A stretch of DNA of 64,000 nt from DASQEH01 sp963765725 (GTDB lineage Bacteria; Actinomycetota; Actinomycetes; Propionibacteriales; Nocardioidaceae), in the NCBI GenBank assembly GCA_963765725.1, contig CAVXXI010000003.1, positions 124,001 to 188,000 on the forward strand, given 5' to 3'. Shown here piece by piece: positions 26,101-35,218 of this stretch (position 1 is the first letter of the stretch; every line of letters begins with the position of its first letter). Below the pieces are notes generated by a model. It did no database searches. It was not told the DNA's origin and saw only the letters and a program-made list of their open reading frames with translations. Made by a program: the position numbers and the translations under genes.

Positions 26101-27642
26101 TCATGCCAGGGGGGCCGGCAGGGCCGAGTCGGCGGCGGCGGCGAGCGCACCGGTACGGACGAGCTCGACGGTCGCGGCGATCTCGGGGGCGAGATACCGG
26201 TCGGGGCCCGGGCCGGGTACCTGGTCTCGCAGCGCGGCGATCACCGCGCCGGTCGCCGGTGCAGGCGTCAGCGGCGCCCGCAGGTCGATGCCCCGGGCGG
26301 CCGTGAGGATCTCGATGCCGAGGACGGTCGCGAGGCCGTCGACGCAGCGCCTCAGCTTGCGCGCCGACGACCACCCCATCGAGACGTGGTCCTCCTGCAT
26401 GGCACTCGACGGGATCGAGTCGACGCTCGCCGGAGTCGCCAGCCGTTTGAGGTCGGAGACGATGCCCGCCTGCGTGTACTGGGCGATCATGTGGCCGCTG
26501 TCGACGCCGGCGTCAAAGGCCAGGAAGGCAGGGAGCCCGGCGTTGCGCGTCTTGTCGAGGAAGCGGTCCGTACGCCGCTCTGACATGCTCGCGACGTCCG
26601 CGACCGGGATGGCGAGGAAGTCGAGCACGTACGCGACGGGGGCCCCGTGGAAGTTGCCATTGCTCTCGACCCTGCCGTCGGGGAGGACGACGGGGTTGTC
26701 GACCGCCGACGAAAGCTCCCGCTCGGCGACGACGGACGCGTACGCGACGGTGTCCCGGGCCGCGCCGAGCACCTGCGGTGAGCAGCGCAGGGAGTACGCG
26801 TCCTGCACGCGATGGCACTCCGGGCCGCGGTGGCTCTCCATGATCGCCGAACCGGCCAGCAGCGCCACCAGGTTGGCCGCCGACTCCGCCTGGCCGGGAT
26901 GCGGACGCAGCGCCTGCAGGTCCGCGGCGAACACCCGGTCGGTCGCCAGCAGTCCCTCGACCGACATCGCAGCGGCGATGTCGGCGGTCCGCAACAGCAT
27001 GCGGAGGTCGTGAATGGCCAGCACGAGCATCCCCAGCATGCCGTCGGTGCCGTTGATCAGCGCGAGACCCTCTTTGGCCGCGAGCTCGACGGGTCGCAGG
27101 CCGAGCTCCGGCAGTACGTCCGCCGCCGGCCGCAGTACGCCCTTCGGGTCGCGCACGTCGCCCTCACCCGTCAGCGCGAGGGCGCAGTGCGCCAGCGGCG
27201 CCAGGTCGCCGGAGCAGCCGAGGCTGCCGTACTCGGGCACGACCGGCGTGACGCCCGCGCTCAGCAGCGACGCCAGCGCCTGTGCCGTCTCGATCCGGAT
27301 ACCGGTACGGCCCGTGGCCAGCGTGGACAGGCGCAGCAGCATCAGCGCCCGGACGACCTCGGTCTCCACCTCCGGCCCCGAGCCGGCGGCGTGAGAACGG
27401 ATCAGCGACCGCTGGAGCTGAGCGCGCATCTCCGCGGGGATGTGCCGGGTGGCGAGCGCACCGAAGCCGGTGGAGATCCCGTAGGCCGGCGTGGCCGCCG
27501 CGGCCAGCGTGTCGACGGTTGCGCGCGACGACTCGATCGCCTCGACCGCCTCGCCGGTGAGCTCCACCTCTGCGCCGTCTCGAGCGACCCGGACCACGTC
27601 GTCGAAGGAGACCGCGCCGGTACCGACCAGGACGTGTGCCAT
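26101..27642 (-). CDS. hutH: Histidine ammonia-lyase
   Basis: A 513-residue enzyme that deaminates L-histidine to trans-urocanate, the first step of histidine use. The prosthetic MIO group is formed from the tripeptide in GSLGCSGDLAPLAH; this protein has Cys-Ser-Gly where most have Ala-Ser-Gly, a variant known in Streptomyces HutH. Other landmarks are YGISTGFGALATRHIP near the N-terminus and the glutamine-rich SSAMQEDHVSMGWSSARKL. ATG 27642 gives the usual family start (MAHVLVGTGAVSF); an ATG three codons upstream is possible. It is the first gene of the intact hutH-hutU pair, and the M36 protease is divergent. Confidence 0.97.
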   Translation of the reverse strand: MAHVLVGTGAVSFDDVVRVARDGAEVELTGEAVEAIESSRATVDTLAAAATPAYGISTGFGALATRHIPAEMRAQLQRSLIRSHAAGSGPEVETEVVRALMLLRLSTLATGRTGIRIETAQALASLLSAGVTPVVPEYGSLGCSGDLAPLAHCALALTGEGDVRDPKGVLRPAADVLPELGLRPVELAAKEGLALINGTDGMLGMLVLAIHDLRMLLRTADIAAAMSVEGLLATDRVFAADLQALRPHPGQAESAANLVALLAGSAIMESHRGPECHRVQDAYSLRCSPQVLGAARDTVAYASVVAERELSSAVDNPVVLPDGRVESNGNFHGAPVAYVLDFLAIPVADVASMSERRTDRFLDKTRNAGLPAFLAFDAGVDSGHMIAQYTQAGIVSDLKRLATPASVDSIPSSAMQEDHVSMGWSSARKLRRCVDGLATVLGIEILTAARGIDLRAPLTPAPATGAVIAALRDQVPGPGPDRYLAPEIAATVELVRTGALAAAADSALPAPLA

Positions 27643-27793
27643 AGGACCCATTCGACACCCCCGGCCCGACCGAAGACACACCGCCCCGGCAGTCACGTAA
27701 AGGTATCGAGTGGCTCCAGGGGGTTACCAAGCTCAACCCAACCCCGCTAGGGTCCCGGCAAGGAGATCTTTACAACCACTGGAGGCTCATCTC

Positions 27794-30745
27794 GTGTCAG
27801 GGCCAGTTAACCGCACCCGTCAGGGCGCCATCGCCGCGCTCGCCATCACGGCAGCAGCCGGACTCTCGCTCAGCGGAATCCCGCAGGGCGTCGCCGGCCA
27901 GTCTGCCGGCCGAGGATCAGGCGCAGCCGTCAACGCGAAGTCGCCGTTGGTCCGCCAACCGGAGCGCAAGGGCGACTATGACGCCCGCACCGGATCGTTG
28001 AATACCCAAGTCCGCGAGACGAACGCGATCTCGGCCGATCGGGCCAGAGCCGTCGCCGCTCTCGGCAGATCCTTGGGTTCCCAGGGCATCGTCGACATCG
28101 ACCCCGCTACCGGTACTCCCCGAAACATCGGACGCCTCGACGGCTTCCTGACGGGCGCGTCGTCGGCAAAGGCGAGCACGGTCGCGCTGCGGTACGTCCG
28201 AGCTCATCTGAAGGCGATGGGCCTCAGCCGTGCCGACCTCAAGACGCTGACGCTGCGCGACAGCTGGGTCGACATTGCCGGCATCCATCATCTGTCGTGG
28301 ACGCAGTCGAGCCACGGCATCTCCGTCTTCGGCAACGGCCTCAAAGCCAACGTGACCAAGCGCGGGCAGCTCATCTCGATCCAGGGCTCGCCGATCGCCG
28401 GCCTGGCGAGGATGACGCGGCACACGAGTGCCTCGCCGCGGCTCTCGGCGGGCACGGCTCGCGACGTGGCGGCTCAGGCCGTCGGCGGCGCCGCCGCGTC
28501 CTCCGCCGAGGTGACCTCCAAGAGCGCGAGCTCGGTCACGTGGGCGAACTCCGACAACGCGCAGCTCGTCTGGTTCCTGGGCGCGCGCGGGGTCCACCTG
28601 GGCTGGTCTACCTACGTCCAGGCCGGCAAGGACCTCAACTACCAGCAGGTCGTCGATGCGCACTCCGGCAGCGTGCTGTACCGGCACGACACCCTCAACT
28701 CCGACCGTGGCGACGGCCGGGTCTTCAGCAACCACCCGGGGGCACGCGTCGGCGGCAGGCAGAAGGTCGTCAACTTCTACAAGGCCGGCTTCCTGCCGAA
28801 GCACGCGAAGCTGCTGTCGGGTGGCAAGTACGTCGTCGCGTGGTCGGACGTGAACGACGACGACAAGATCAATGCCGGCGAGACCGTCCCCGTTCCCGGG
28901 CTCACCTCGGCCGGCCACCACGCCCAGTACAAGCTGAAGCGGTACGACCACGCCCTCTCGATCTGCCCGCACCTGGTCTGTACCTGGAACCCGTTCAAGC
29001 GGAACTCGTGGCGCGTCAACCGGCGGGCCGACGTCACCCAGGGCTTCTACTACGACAGCATCTACCACAACTACCTCCGCAAGGCTCCCTTCGGGTTCAC
29101 GCCGAAGGCGGGCAGCTTCGAGCGTTCCGGTGGCGACCCGGTGCTGCTGAACGACCTGGACGGGGCCAACACCGACAACGGGTTCCCGGACCCGAACCAC
29201 GTCGACAACGCCAACATGAACACGCCGCCTGACGGCATCCCGCCGACTATGCAGATGTACCTGTTCCACGTCCCACAGACCAAGTTCGGGCAGGACCCGT
29301 TCATCCCGCGTGCGGTCGCAACGTCGTCGACGATGGACCCGACCGTGATCATGCACGAGTACACGCACGGTCTGTCCAACCGTCTCGTGGTCGACGCCTC
29401 TGGCAACTCGACCCTGAACTCCATCCAAGCGGGAGCCATGGGCGAGGCGTGGAGCGACTACTACGCCCTCGACTACGCCGTGACCAAGGGCTTCATCAAG
29501 GACAACCCCAGGTCCGGCGATGTGATCGAGGGTAGGTACGCCGACGCGGGACTGTTGCGCACGGAGGCCATCGACTGCCCCGTGGGCACTCGGGCGAAGC
29601 ACTGCCAGCCGCCCCTCGTCTCCGGCCACGGCGGCTACACCTATGGCGACTTCCCGAACATCGTCGGTTTCCCCGAGGTACACGCATCCGGCGAGCTGTG
29701 GTCGCAGACGCTTTGGGACATGCGCAACGCCTTCGGGCACCGGATCACCGACATGGACGTCACGCGGGCCATGTCGTTGTCGCCCAACAACCCCAGCATG
29801 CTCGACATGCGCAACGCCATCATCCAGGCCGACCGCGCCGCCTTCGGTGGCAAGCACGTCAAGGGCATCTGGAAGGTGTTCGCACACCGGGGTATGGGCT
29901 TCTTCGCCGCAACCTTGGCCTCCGACGACCCGAACCCCGTGCAGAGCTTCCGGCTGCCACCGGGGCCCAAAACGCCACGGGGCAGGGTCACCGGGCACGT
30001 CATCAACAGGCTGACCCACAAGCCGGTCAAGAACGCGCTGGTGGTCATCGCCGGCCATGGCTCCGGCCTGGTGGGGCCCTACGCGGCGAGAACCGACGCG
30101 GCCGGGCACTTCTCGATCAAGCGGGTCTTCGTCGGCAAGTACCCGGAGGTCGTGGCTCTCGGACCCGGCTACGAGGTCGTGTCCAAGTCGGTGCGGGTCC
30201 GGACCGGTGCGAATCGACTCACCTTCCGGCCGCGTCGTGACTGGGCGGCGTCCAGTGGCGGCGCATCGCTCAAGAGCTTCACAGGCCCCGACTTCTCGCC
30301 CTTCGGGTGCGGACCGGCTCAAGCCATCGATCTGAGCCAAGGTCAGGGCTGGTTGAGCTACGCCGGCGACGGTACTCCGACCAACGCACCGACCCCGAAG
30401 TACATCGTGGTGCGGATGCCGGCCACCTTCACCGTCACGTCGTTCGCTGTCGATCCCTCGGCACCGTGCGGCGTCGGAGCGAGCTCGTCGACGGGCAAGT
30501 ACCGGATCGAGACCTCGCCGACCGGCAGTGCGTGGACGACCGCGGCGCAGGGAACCTTCACGCCGGCTGACCAGGGCAGGTTGAACGCGGTGCCTGTCGC
30601 CGCGCCTGTTCCGGGCGTCAGGTACGTGCGCTTCACGATGCTCGGGACCCAGGTGCCGAACATCTCGACGAACTGCCCGAACGGCCCGTACGACGGCTGC
30701 ACCTACATGGGCATGGGCGAACTGGAGGTGTACGGAACTCGATGA
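27794..30745 (+). CDS. Secreted fungalysin-type (M36) metalloprotease with C-terminal accessory domains
   Basis: A 983-residue exported zinc protease. The N-terminal signal (IAALAITAAAGLSLSGIPQG) is followed by a propeptide (FTP-like, about residues 60-290) and an M36 catalytic domain. The zinc site is VIMHEYTHGLSNRL near residue 521 with the downstream Glu in GEAWSDYYALDYA. After about residue 730 a carboxypeptidase-regulatory-like beta-sandwich starts (GRVTGHVINRLTHKPVKNA). The end (about 820-983) looks like a discoidin/F5-8-type carbohydrate- or cell-binding domain. GTG 27794 is chosen for GGAGG eight bases upstream. It is monocistronic, as a strong hairpin follows. It probably degrades extracellular protein for nutrition. 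Confidence 0.9.
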   Translation: MSGPVNRTRQGAIAALAITAAAGLSLSGIPQGVAGQSAGRGSGAAVNAKSPLVRQPERKGDYDARTGSLNTQVRETNAISADRARAVAALGRSLGSQGIVDIDPATGTPRNIGRLDGFLTGASSAKASTVALRYVRAHLKAMGLSRADLKTLTLRDSWVDIAGIHHLSWTQSSHGISVFGNGLKANVTKRGQLISIQGSPIAGLARMTRHTSASPRLSAGTARDVAAQAVGGAAASSAEVTSKSASSVTWANSDNAQLVWFLGARGVHLGWSTYVQAGKDLNYQQVVDAHSGSVLYRHDTLNSDRGDGRVFSNHPGARVGGRQKVVNFYKAGFLPKHAKLLSGGKYVVAWSDVNDDDKINAGETVPVPGLTSAGHHAQYKLKRYDHALSICPHLVCTWNPFKRNSWRVNRRADVTQGFYYDSIYHNYLRKAPFGFTPKAGSFERSGGDPVLLNDLDGANTDNGFPDPNHVDNANMNTPPDGIPPTMQMYLFHVPQTKFGQDPFIPRAVATSSTMDPTVIMHEYTHGLSNRLVVDASGNSTLNSIQAGAMGEAWSDYYALDYAVTKGFIKDNPRSGDVIEGRYADAGLLRTEAIDCPVGTRAKHCQPPLVSGHGGYTYGDFPNIVGFPEVHASGELWSQTLWDMRNAFGHRITDMDVTRAMSLSPNNPSMLDMRNAIIQADRAAFGGKHVKGIWKVFAHRGMGFFAATLASDDPNPVQSFRLPPGPKTPRGRVTGHVINRLTHKPVKNALVVIAGHGSGLVGPYAARTDAAGHFSIKRVFVGKYPEVVALGPGYEVVSKSVRVRTGANRLTFRPRRDWAASSGGASLKSFTGPDFSPFGCGPAQAIDLSQGQGWLSYAGDGTPTNAPTPKYIVVRMPATFTVTSFAVDPSAPCGVGASSSTGKYRIETSPTGSAWTTAAQGTFTPADQGRLNAVPVAAPVPGVRYVRFTMLGTQVPNISTNCPNGPYDGCTYMGMGELEVYGTR

Positions 30746-30775
30746 GATCACGCCCGTGTGCGTGAGTTGATCGCC

Positions 30776-30815
30776 GGGTCCCACGTCCGCCAGATCCGTG
30801 GCGGACGTGGGACCC
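30776..30815 (+). terminator. Strong hairpin after the M36 protease gene
   Basis: A perfect 17-bp inverted repeat, GGGTCCCACGTCCGCCA and its complement, with a 6-base loop (GATCCG), begins 31 bp after the protease stop. There is no T-run, which is usual for high-GC actinobacterial terminators. Confidence 0.8.
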
Positions 30816-30909
30816 GCTTCGTGTGGCCCATCTGCTGGAGCACGAGCACACCGCCTACGATCAGAGCGCCCGGCCGCGCGCGCCGGTTCGGGGAAGAGGG
30901 GAGTCTCAC

Positions 30910-33095
30910 GTGCAGGTGATCGCCATCGTGATCTCGCTCGCGATCACTGTCGTCGCGGTGGCCCTCTTCGTGCGGGCGATCCGCCAGATCCTGGCGGTGG
31001 TGCGGACGGGGCAGCCCACACTCGGGCGAACGGACCACAAGGCGGCTCGCTGGGCGACGATGCTGCGCGAGACGCTCGGCCACACCCGGATGCTCCAGTG
31101 GAGCCTGATCGGCACGATGCACTGGTTCGTCTTCGTCGGGTTCGGGTTCTTGTTCCTGACCCTCGTGACTGCCTTCGGCCAGCTGTTCGACGCAACCTTC
31201 GCGCTCCCGCTCATCGGCCACTGGGTGGTCTTCGAGTGGGTCACCGAGGCGATCGCCTGGCTGATGCTGGTGTCCGATCATCGGGCTGATCACCGTCCGG
31301 CTGACCAACCTGCGCCGCGGTACGGTCGCCGCGTCGCAGCCGGTTCTTCGGGTCCCGGATGTGGCAGGGGTACTTCGTCGAGGCCGTGATCCTCGGAGTC
31401 GGGCTGTGCATCCTCGTGCTGCGCGGCAGCGGAGTACGCGCTGCAGGCAGGCGCGTCGAAAGCAGACTTCCCGCTCACCTTCTTCATCGGCCAGGGGCTC
31501 GACGGCCTCAGTGTCGGCCTCGCTCGAGCGGCTCGTGTACTTCGTCGCCATGGTCAAGATCGTCATCTCGTTCACCTGGATGATCGTGCTCTCACTCAAC
31601 GCCACCATGGGCGTGGCCTGGCACCGGTTCACGGTCTGGCCGAACATCTGGTTCAAGCGCAAGGCCGGCGGCGGCCCGTCGCTCGGCGCTCTGCAGCCGA
31701 TGGCCGCAGGCGGTGTGCCCATCGACTTCGAGAACATCGACGAGCTCGACGAGGACACCACGTTCGGCGTCGGCAAGGTCGAGGACTTCAGCTGGAAGGG
31801 CATGCTGGACTTCGCGTCGTGCACCGAGTGCGGACGCTGCCAGTCGCAGTGCCCAGCCTGGAACACCGAGAAGCCGCTGTCGCCGAAGCTGCTGATCACG
31901 GACCTGCGCGACCACGCCTTCGCGAAGACGCCGTACGTGCGCGCCTCCGAGGAGGACCGGGAAGACCTCCCGGAGCCGGTACGCGCGGAGGCCGGCCGAG
32001 AGCTGGTCGGGGCGACTGAGGGCGACCCGTCGCTGCCGTCCGGCGGCGCGGTGATCGACCCGGACGTCTTGTGGTCCTGTACGTCGTGCGGCGCCTGCGT
32101 TCAGCAGTGCCCGGTCGACATCGAGCACGTCGACCACATCATGGACATGCGGCGCTACCAGGTCCTGGTGGAGTCGAGCTTCCCGCCAGAGCTGAACCAG
32201 CTCTTCCGGGGGCTGGAGAACAAGGGCAACCCGTGGAACATGTCGCCGAACGCGCGGATGGACTGGGCCAAGGGTCTTCCGTTCGAGGTCAAGCAGGTCG
32301 GAGTCGACGTCGAGAGCCTGGACGAGGTCGACTGGCTGTTCTGGGTCGGGTGCGCCGGTGCGTACGAGGACCGGGCGAAGAAGACCACGCGGGCCGTAGC
32401 GGAGCTGCTGCACCAGGCCGGCGTGAGCTTCGCGGTGCTGGGCGACGGCGAGACCTGTACCGGTGACCCGGCCCGAAGGTCGGGCAACGAGTTCGTCTTC
32501 CAGCAGCTGGCGATGCAGAACGCCGAGACGCTGACGGAGGCCAAGGCCACGCAAGGTGGTGTCGACCTGCGCCCACTGCTTCAACACGTTGAAGAACGAG
32601 TACGGGCAGCTGGGGCTGGAGCTCGAGGTCGTCCACCACACGCAGCTGCTGAGCCGGCTGGTGCGCGACGGGCGGCTGACGCCGGTGGCGCCACCCGCCG
32701 GCGCCGTCAACGGGCGGACGATCACCTACCACGACCCGTGTTACCTCGGCCGCCACAACAAGGTGTACGAGCCGCCGCGAGAGCTGCTCGCGGTGATCCC
32801 CGGCGCGACGTTCACCGAGATGCCGCGCAACACCGAGCGCTCGTTCTGCTGCGGTGCCGGTGGCGCGCGGATGTGGATGGAGGAGAAGATCGGCGAGCGG
32901 ATCAACATGAACCGCACGACCGAGGCGGTCGCGACGGGGGCATCGGCCATCGCCGTCGCCTGCCCGTTCTGCCGGATCATGCTCGACGACGGCCTCACCT
33001 CGCTGCAGGCCGCCGGGTCGGCCGACGAACACGTCGAGGTACAGGACGTGGCACAGCTGCTGCTGGCCGCCGTCCGCCGTGCCGACGAGCCCTGA
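30910..33095 (+). pseudogene. Heterodisulfide-reductase-related Fe-S oxidoreductase, frameshifted
   Basis: Originally a membrane-bound Fe-S oxidoreductase (HdrD/GlpC-like) of about 725 codons. GTG 30910 has GAGGGGAG upstream. The N-terminal part is a cytochrome-b-like membrane domain (VQVIAIVISLAITVVAVALF, MHWFVFVGFGFLFL). The central part has two 4Fe-4S motifs, CTECGRCQSQCP near 31,820 and CTSCGACVQQCP near 32,080. The C-terminus has CCG-type cysteine motifs (STCAHCFNT, DPCYLGRHN, FCCGAGGARMW, ACPFCRIM). Reading the family sequence requires frame changes near 31,275, 31,335, 31,417 and 31,525 and an extra C near 32,553. No nonsense codons were seen in the correct frames. It is either a recent pseudogene or a local sequence-quality problem; the C-terminal half after 32,556 is open to the stop. 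Confidence 0.85.
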
Positions 33096-33102
33096 CCCCC
33101 TC

Positions 33103-33165
33103 CCCCGACACGTCACCAGCGGCCCGCTTTCGTGGGCGTGTCGAGCACCGATCGACGTCTCGGCG
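33103..33165. repeat. 63-bp inverted-repeat element (copy B)
   Basis: This is the same element as at 26028-26090, 53 of 63 positions identical without gaps. The arms are slightly decayed: CCCCGACACGTCA at the left against CGACGTCTCGGCG at the right. It lies 7 bp after the stop of the frameshifted Fe-S oxidoreductase, where it could act as a terminator-like hairpin. Confidence 0.8.
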
Positions 33166-33337
33166 TGGAAACGCGTACGGGTCCTCGCGCCATTCGGTAC
33201 GCCCAACCTCCGCGGCGTCCACCTAGCGACACGCGGTGGTGTCACCGGTGCACTGTGCCGCGCGTACTGCTCCGGCTACTCAGGAATCCTGTACGGCGAC
33301 ACGCCGCCTGACCTGGGACAATAGGTTAATGTCGTCA

Positions 33338-33371
33338 TGGTGTTGACCTGACACCATAGTGGTGTCATAGT
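33338..33371 (+). promoter_or_regulatory. Promoter with overlapping TGGTGT palindromes
   Basis: A plausible -35 TTGACC (33343-33348) and -10 CATAGT (33366-33371) are 17 bp apart. The spacer is filled by the perfect palindrome TGACACCATAGTGGTGTCA (33349-33367). A second inverted repeat, TGGTGT-N7-ACACCA (33338-33356), overlaps the -35. The start codon of the RHH gene comes 2-8 bases after the -10, so the transcript is probably leaderless. The layout fits repression by the ribbon-helix-helix protein encoded next. Confidence 0.6.
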
Positions 33372-33372
33372 A

Positions 33373-33909
33373 GTGGACATGGACATCACAGAGTTCGCAG
33401 AGGCCTTGCGCCGCGACCTGATGACAGCCGCCGAGGCCGGCACGGACGAGATCCGGGCAGCTGCCGAGCGGCTGTCCATGGCACTCGGCCCGGCCGTACG
33501 CCTGACGCTCATGGACGCGCTGTCCCAGGCCGCTGCGGAGATCACCAACGAGCTGCACGGCACGTCCGTCGAGGTGCGGCTCAAGGGCCGCGAGCCGGTC
33601 TTCGTCGTTGCCGGGCATGGAGCGGACGCTGCGCCGGCAGCGCCCGAGGAGCCGGTCGAGGACACCGACGACCTGGGCTTCGAGGAGGGTGACACCGTCG
33701 CCCGGATCACGCTGCGGCTGCCGGAGTCGCTGAAGGCGCGGGCCGAAGAGCTTGCCGGCAAGCGCGGTCAGTCGCTCAACACCTGGCTCGTGAACGCCGC
33801 CCGGAACGCGGCGACGATCAGCATCAACGTCAGCTCCACCCCGATGGGCCCGGGTGCCCCGGGACGTAACCGCTCATCCAGCAGGCGCATCCAGGGCTGG
33901 GTGCGATGA
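33373..33909 (+). CDS. Ribbon-helix-helix (HicB/Arc-like) DNA-binding protein
   Basis: A 178-residue cytosolic protein. The N-terminal 70 residues form a helical region (ITEFAEALRRDLMTAAEAG..., DALSQAAAEITNELHG), then an acidic linker. Residues about 112-148 are a ribbon-helix-helix motif: ARITLRLPESLKARAEELAG supplies the DNA-binding beta-strand and first helix, and QSLNTWLVNAARNA the second helix. The tail is basic. GTG 33373 or ATG 33379 may be the start; the promoter position suggests a leaderless message. Its stop overlaps the DUF4097 gene as ATGA. The protein probably binds the TGGTGT palindromes in its own promoter; I infer this from position and from how RHH proteins behave. Confidence 0.75.
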   Translation: MDMDITEFAEALRRDLMTAAEAGTDEIRAAAERLSMALGPAVRLTLMDALSQAAAEITNELHGTSVEVRLKGREPVFVVAGHGADAAPAAPEEPVEDTDDLGFEEGDTVARITLRLPESLKARAEELAGKRGQSLNTWLVNAARNAATISINVSSTPMGPGAPGRNRSSSRRIQGWVR

Positions 33910-34763
33910 CTACGGAGGCCAGCATGTACACGTTCAACACCCCCGGTCCGATCGACCTGCGCGTCGAGTTGTGGCAGGGCGAGGTCAACGTCGTCGCTGA
34001 CGACACGGACACCACGACCGTCGAGCTCACTCCGCTGCGCAACGACGCGGCGGCTCGCGACGCCGTCGAGAACGCCCGCGTCGAGCAGCGCGGGAACGAG
34101 GTCGTCGTCTTGATGCCGAAGGCGAAGGGCGGGCTGTTCCGCGGACGGGCGGAGGTCCAGGCTGACATCCGCGTCCCGATCGGCAGCAACGCGAGCATCG
34201 AGACAGCATCGGCCGACATCGAGACCGACGGCGAGCTCGGCAACGTGCGCGCGGCCAGCGGGTCCGGTGACGTCTCCATCGAGAGCAGCGCCAACCTCGA
34301 GGTGCGTACCGGCTCCGGCGACATCAGGGTCACCACGGTCCACGGCTCGTGCAACATCAAGTGCGGGTCTGCCGACGTACGGGTCGACACCGTCCACGGC
34401 GATGCCGACGTCGCCTCAGGCTCCGGCGACGTCATGATCGACACCGTCACGGGGTCGTTCAGGGCCAAGACCGGCTCCGGCGACATCATGCTCGTGCAGG
34501 CCGGCCACACCGTCGACGCCATGGCGGGATCCGGAGACATGCTCCTGAAGCGGATCGAGCAGGGCAAGGTCAAGGTCAAGACCGGCACCGGCGATGTCCA
34601 GATCGGCGTCGCCGTCGGTACAGCGGCGTACCTGGACATCATGACCGTGACCGGCGACGTGACCTCTGACCTGGATGCGTCGGAGGCGCCGAGCGCCGGT
34701 GAGCGGATGGTCGACATCAACGTCCAGTCAGGGAGTGGCGATGTGGTCCTTCAGCGCTCCTGA
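33906..34763 (+). CDS. DUF4097 beta-helix protein
   Basis: A 285-residue protein made mostly of a repetitive right-handed beta-solenoid. Short turns containing GSGDV/GSGDI recur about every 20 residues (ASGSGDVSIES, RTGSGDIRVTT, ASGSGDVMIDT, KTGSGDIMLVQ, AGSGDMLLKR, QSGSGDVVLQRS). There is no signal peptide or membrane segment. DUF4097 is a widespread family of unknown function that often accompanies regulators of envelope stress. It is translationally coupled to the RHH regulator by an ATGA overlap, so the two should be made together. A short gap leads to the 45-residue protein gene. Confidence 0.85.
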   Translation: MTTEASMYTFNTPGPIDLRVELWQGEVNVVADDTDTTTVELTPLRNDAAARDAVENARVEQRGNEVVVLMPKAKGGLFRGRAEVQADIRVPIGSNASIETASADIETDGELGNVRAASGSGDVSIESSANLEVRTGSGDIRVTTVHGSCNIKCGSADVRVDTVHGDADVASGSGDVMIDTVTGSFRAKTGSGDIMLVQAGHTVDAMAGSGDMLLKRIEQGKVKVKTGTGDVQIGVAVGTAAYLDIMTVTGDVTSDLDASEAPSAGERMVDINVQSGSGDVVLQRS

Positions 34764-34913
34764 GAGCAGGCCGCCGGCGGCGGCGCCGTACGACGGGAAC
34801 GAGTCACTGACCCGGCGGACCGCAGACGGCAAGAACGGTCAAGAGACGAACGGCAGACGGAAGCAACACTCGAAGTCAGGCAAGACCACCAGACCCTCAA
34901 GGAAGGCCAACTC

Positions 34914-35051
34914 ATGAACTTCAACGAGCAGATCGCCAAGCAGATCATCACCGAGCGCGTCGCCACCCGCAGCGCGATGCGGCGCCCGACCCACCCCAAG
35001 ACCGCCGGCATGCTCCGCAGACTCGCCGAGCGTATGGAAGGCCGCACCTGA
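34914..35051 (+). CDS. Small basic protein (45 residues)
   Basis: The ORF starts at ATG 34914 behind AAGGAAGG and encodes MNFNEQIAKQIITERVATRS followed by a basic, helix-forming stretch (MRRPTHPKTAGMLRRLAERM) ending EGRT. Third codon positions are almost all G or C, as expected for a real gene here. It is predicted to form two amphipathic helices with net positive charge. It lies 150 bp after DUF4097 and before a long hairpin, so it is likely the last gene of the RHH-DUF4097 operon. I do not recognise a family. A nucleic-acid-binding or antitoxin-like role is only a guess. Confidence 0.6.
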   Translation: MNFNEQIAKQIITERVATRSAMRRPTHPKTAGMLRRLAERMEGRT

Positions 35052-35082
35052 TCTCGCGCGCGTCCCACCCGCGCGGCTGAGA

Positions 35083-35129
35083 CAACGAGGCCGGAATCAC
35101 TCCCCCCATGAGTGGTTCTGGCCTCGTTG
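35083..35129. terminator. Bidirectional hairpin between the RHH operon and dcd
   Basis: A 20-bp stem, CAACGAGGCCGGAATCACTC with GAGTGGTTCTGGCCTCGTTG (18 Watson-Crick pairs plus two G-T), closes a 7-base loop. It lies between the end of the plus-strand small-protein gene and the converging dcd gene, so it can serve both strands. Confidence 0.75.
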
Positions 35130-35218
35130 CTGTCGCTGTAGCCGTACCAACGAAGGCTTGGGCGAGGAGGTCACGCGGTGCCAGCCGCCCCGGTGCGCCT
35201 TCACCGGTGAGTCGCGAG

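Noticed and set aside
33906..34763. DUF4097 protein as a secreted adhesin
   Set aside because: The beta-solenoid repeats look adhesin-like, but there is no signal peptide or membrane anchor.
34741..34917. A 58-codon ORF starting inside the end of DUF4097 and ending in an ATGA overlap with the 45-residue gene
   Set aside because: It has a GGGAG-like site, but the product is Ser/Arg/Lys-rich and without order, third-position G/C is below that of real genes here, and the overlap can arise by chance. Kept out of the gene list, though translation as a coupling ORF is not excluded.
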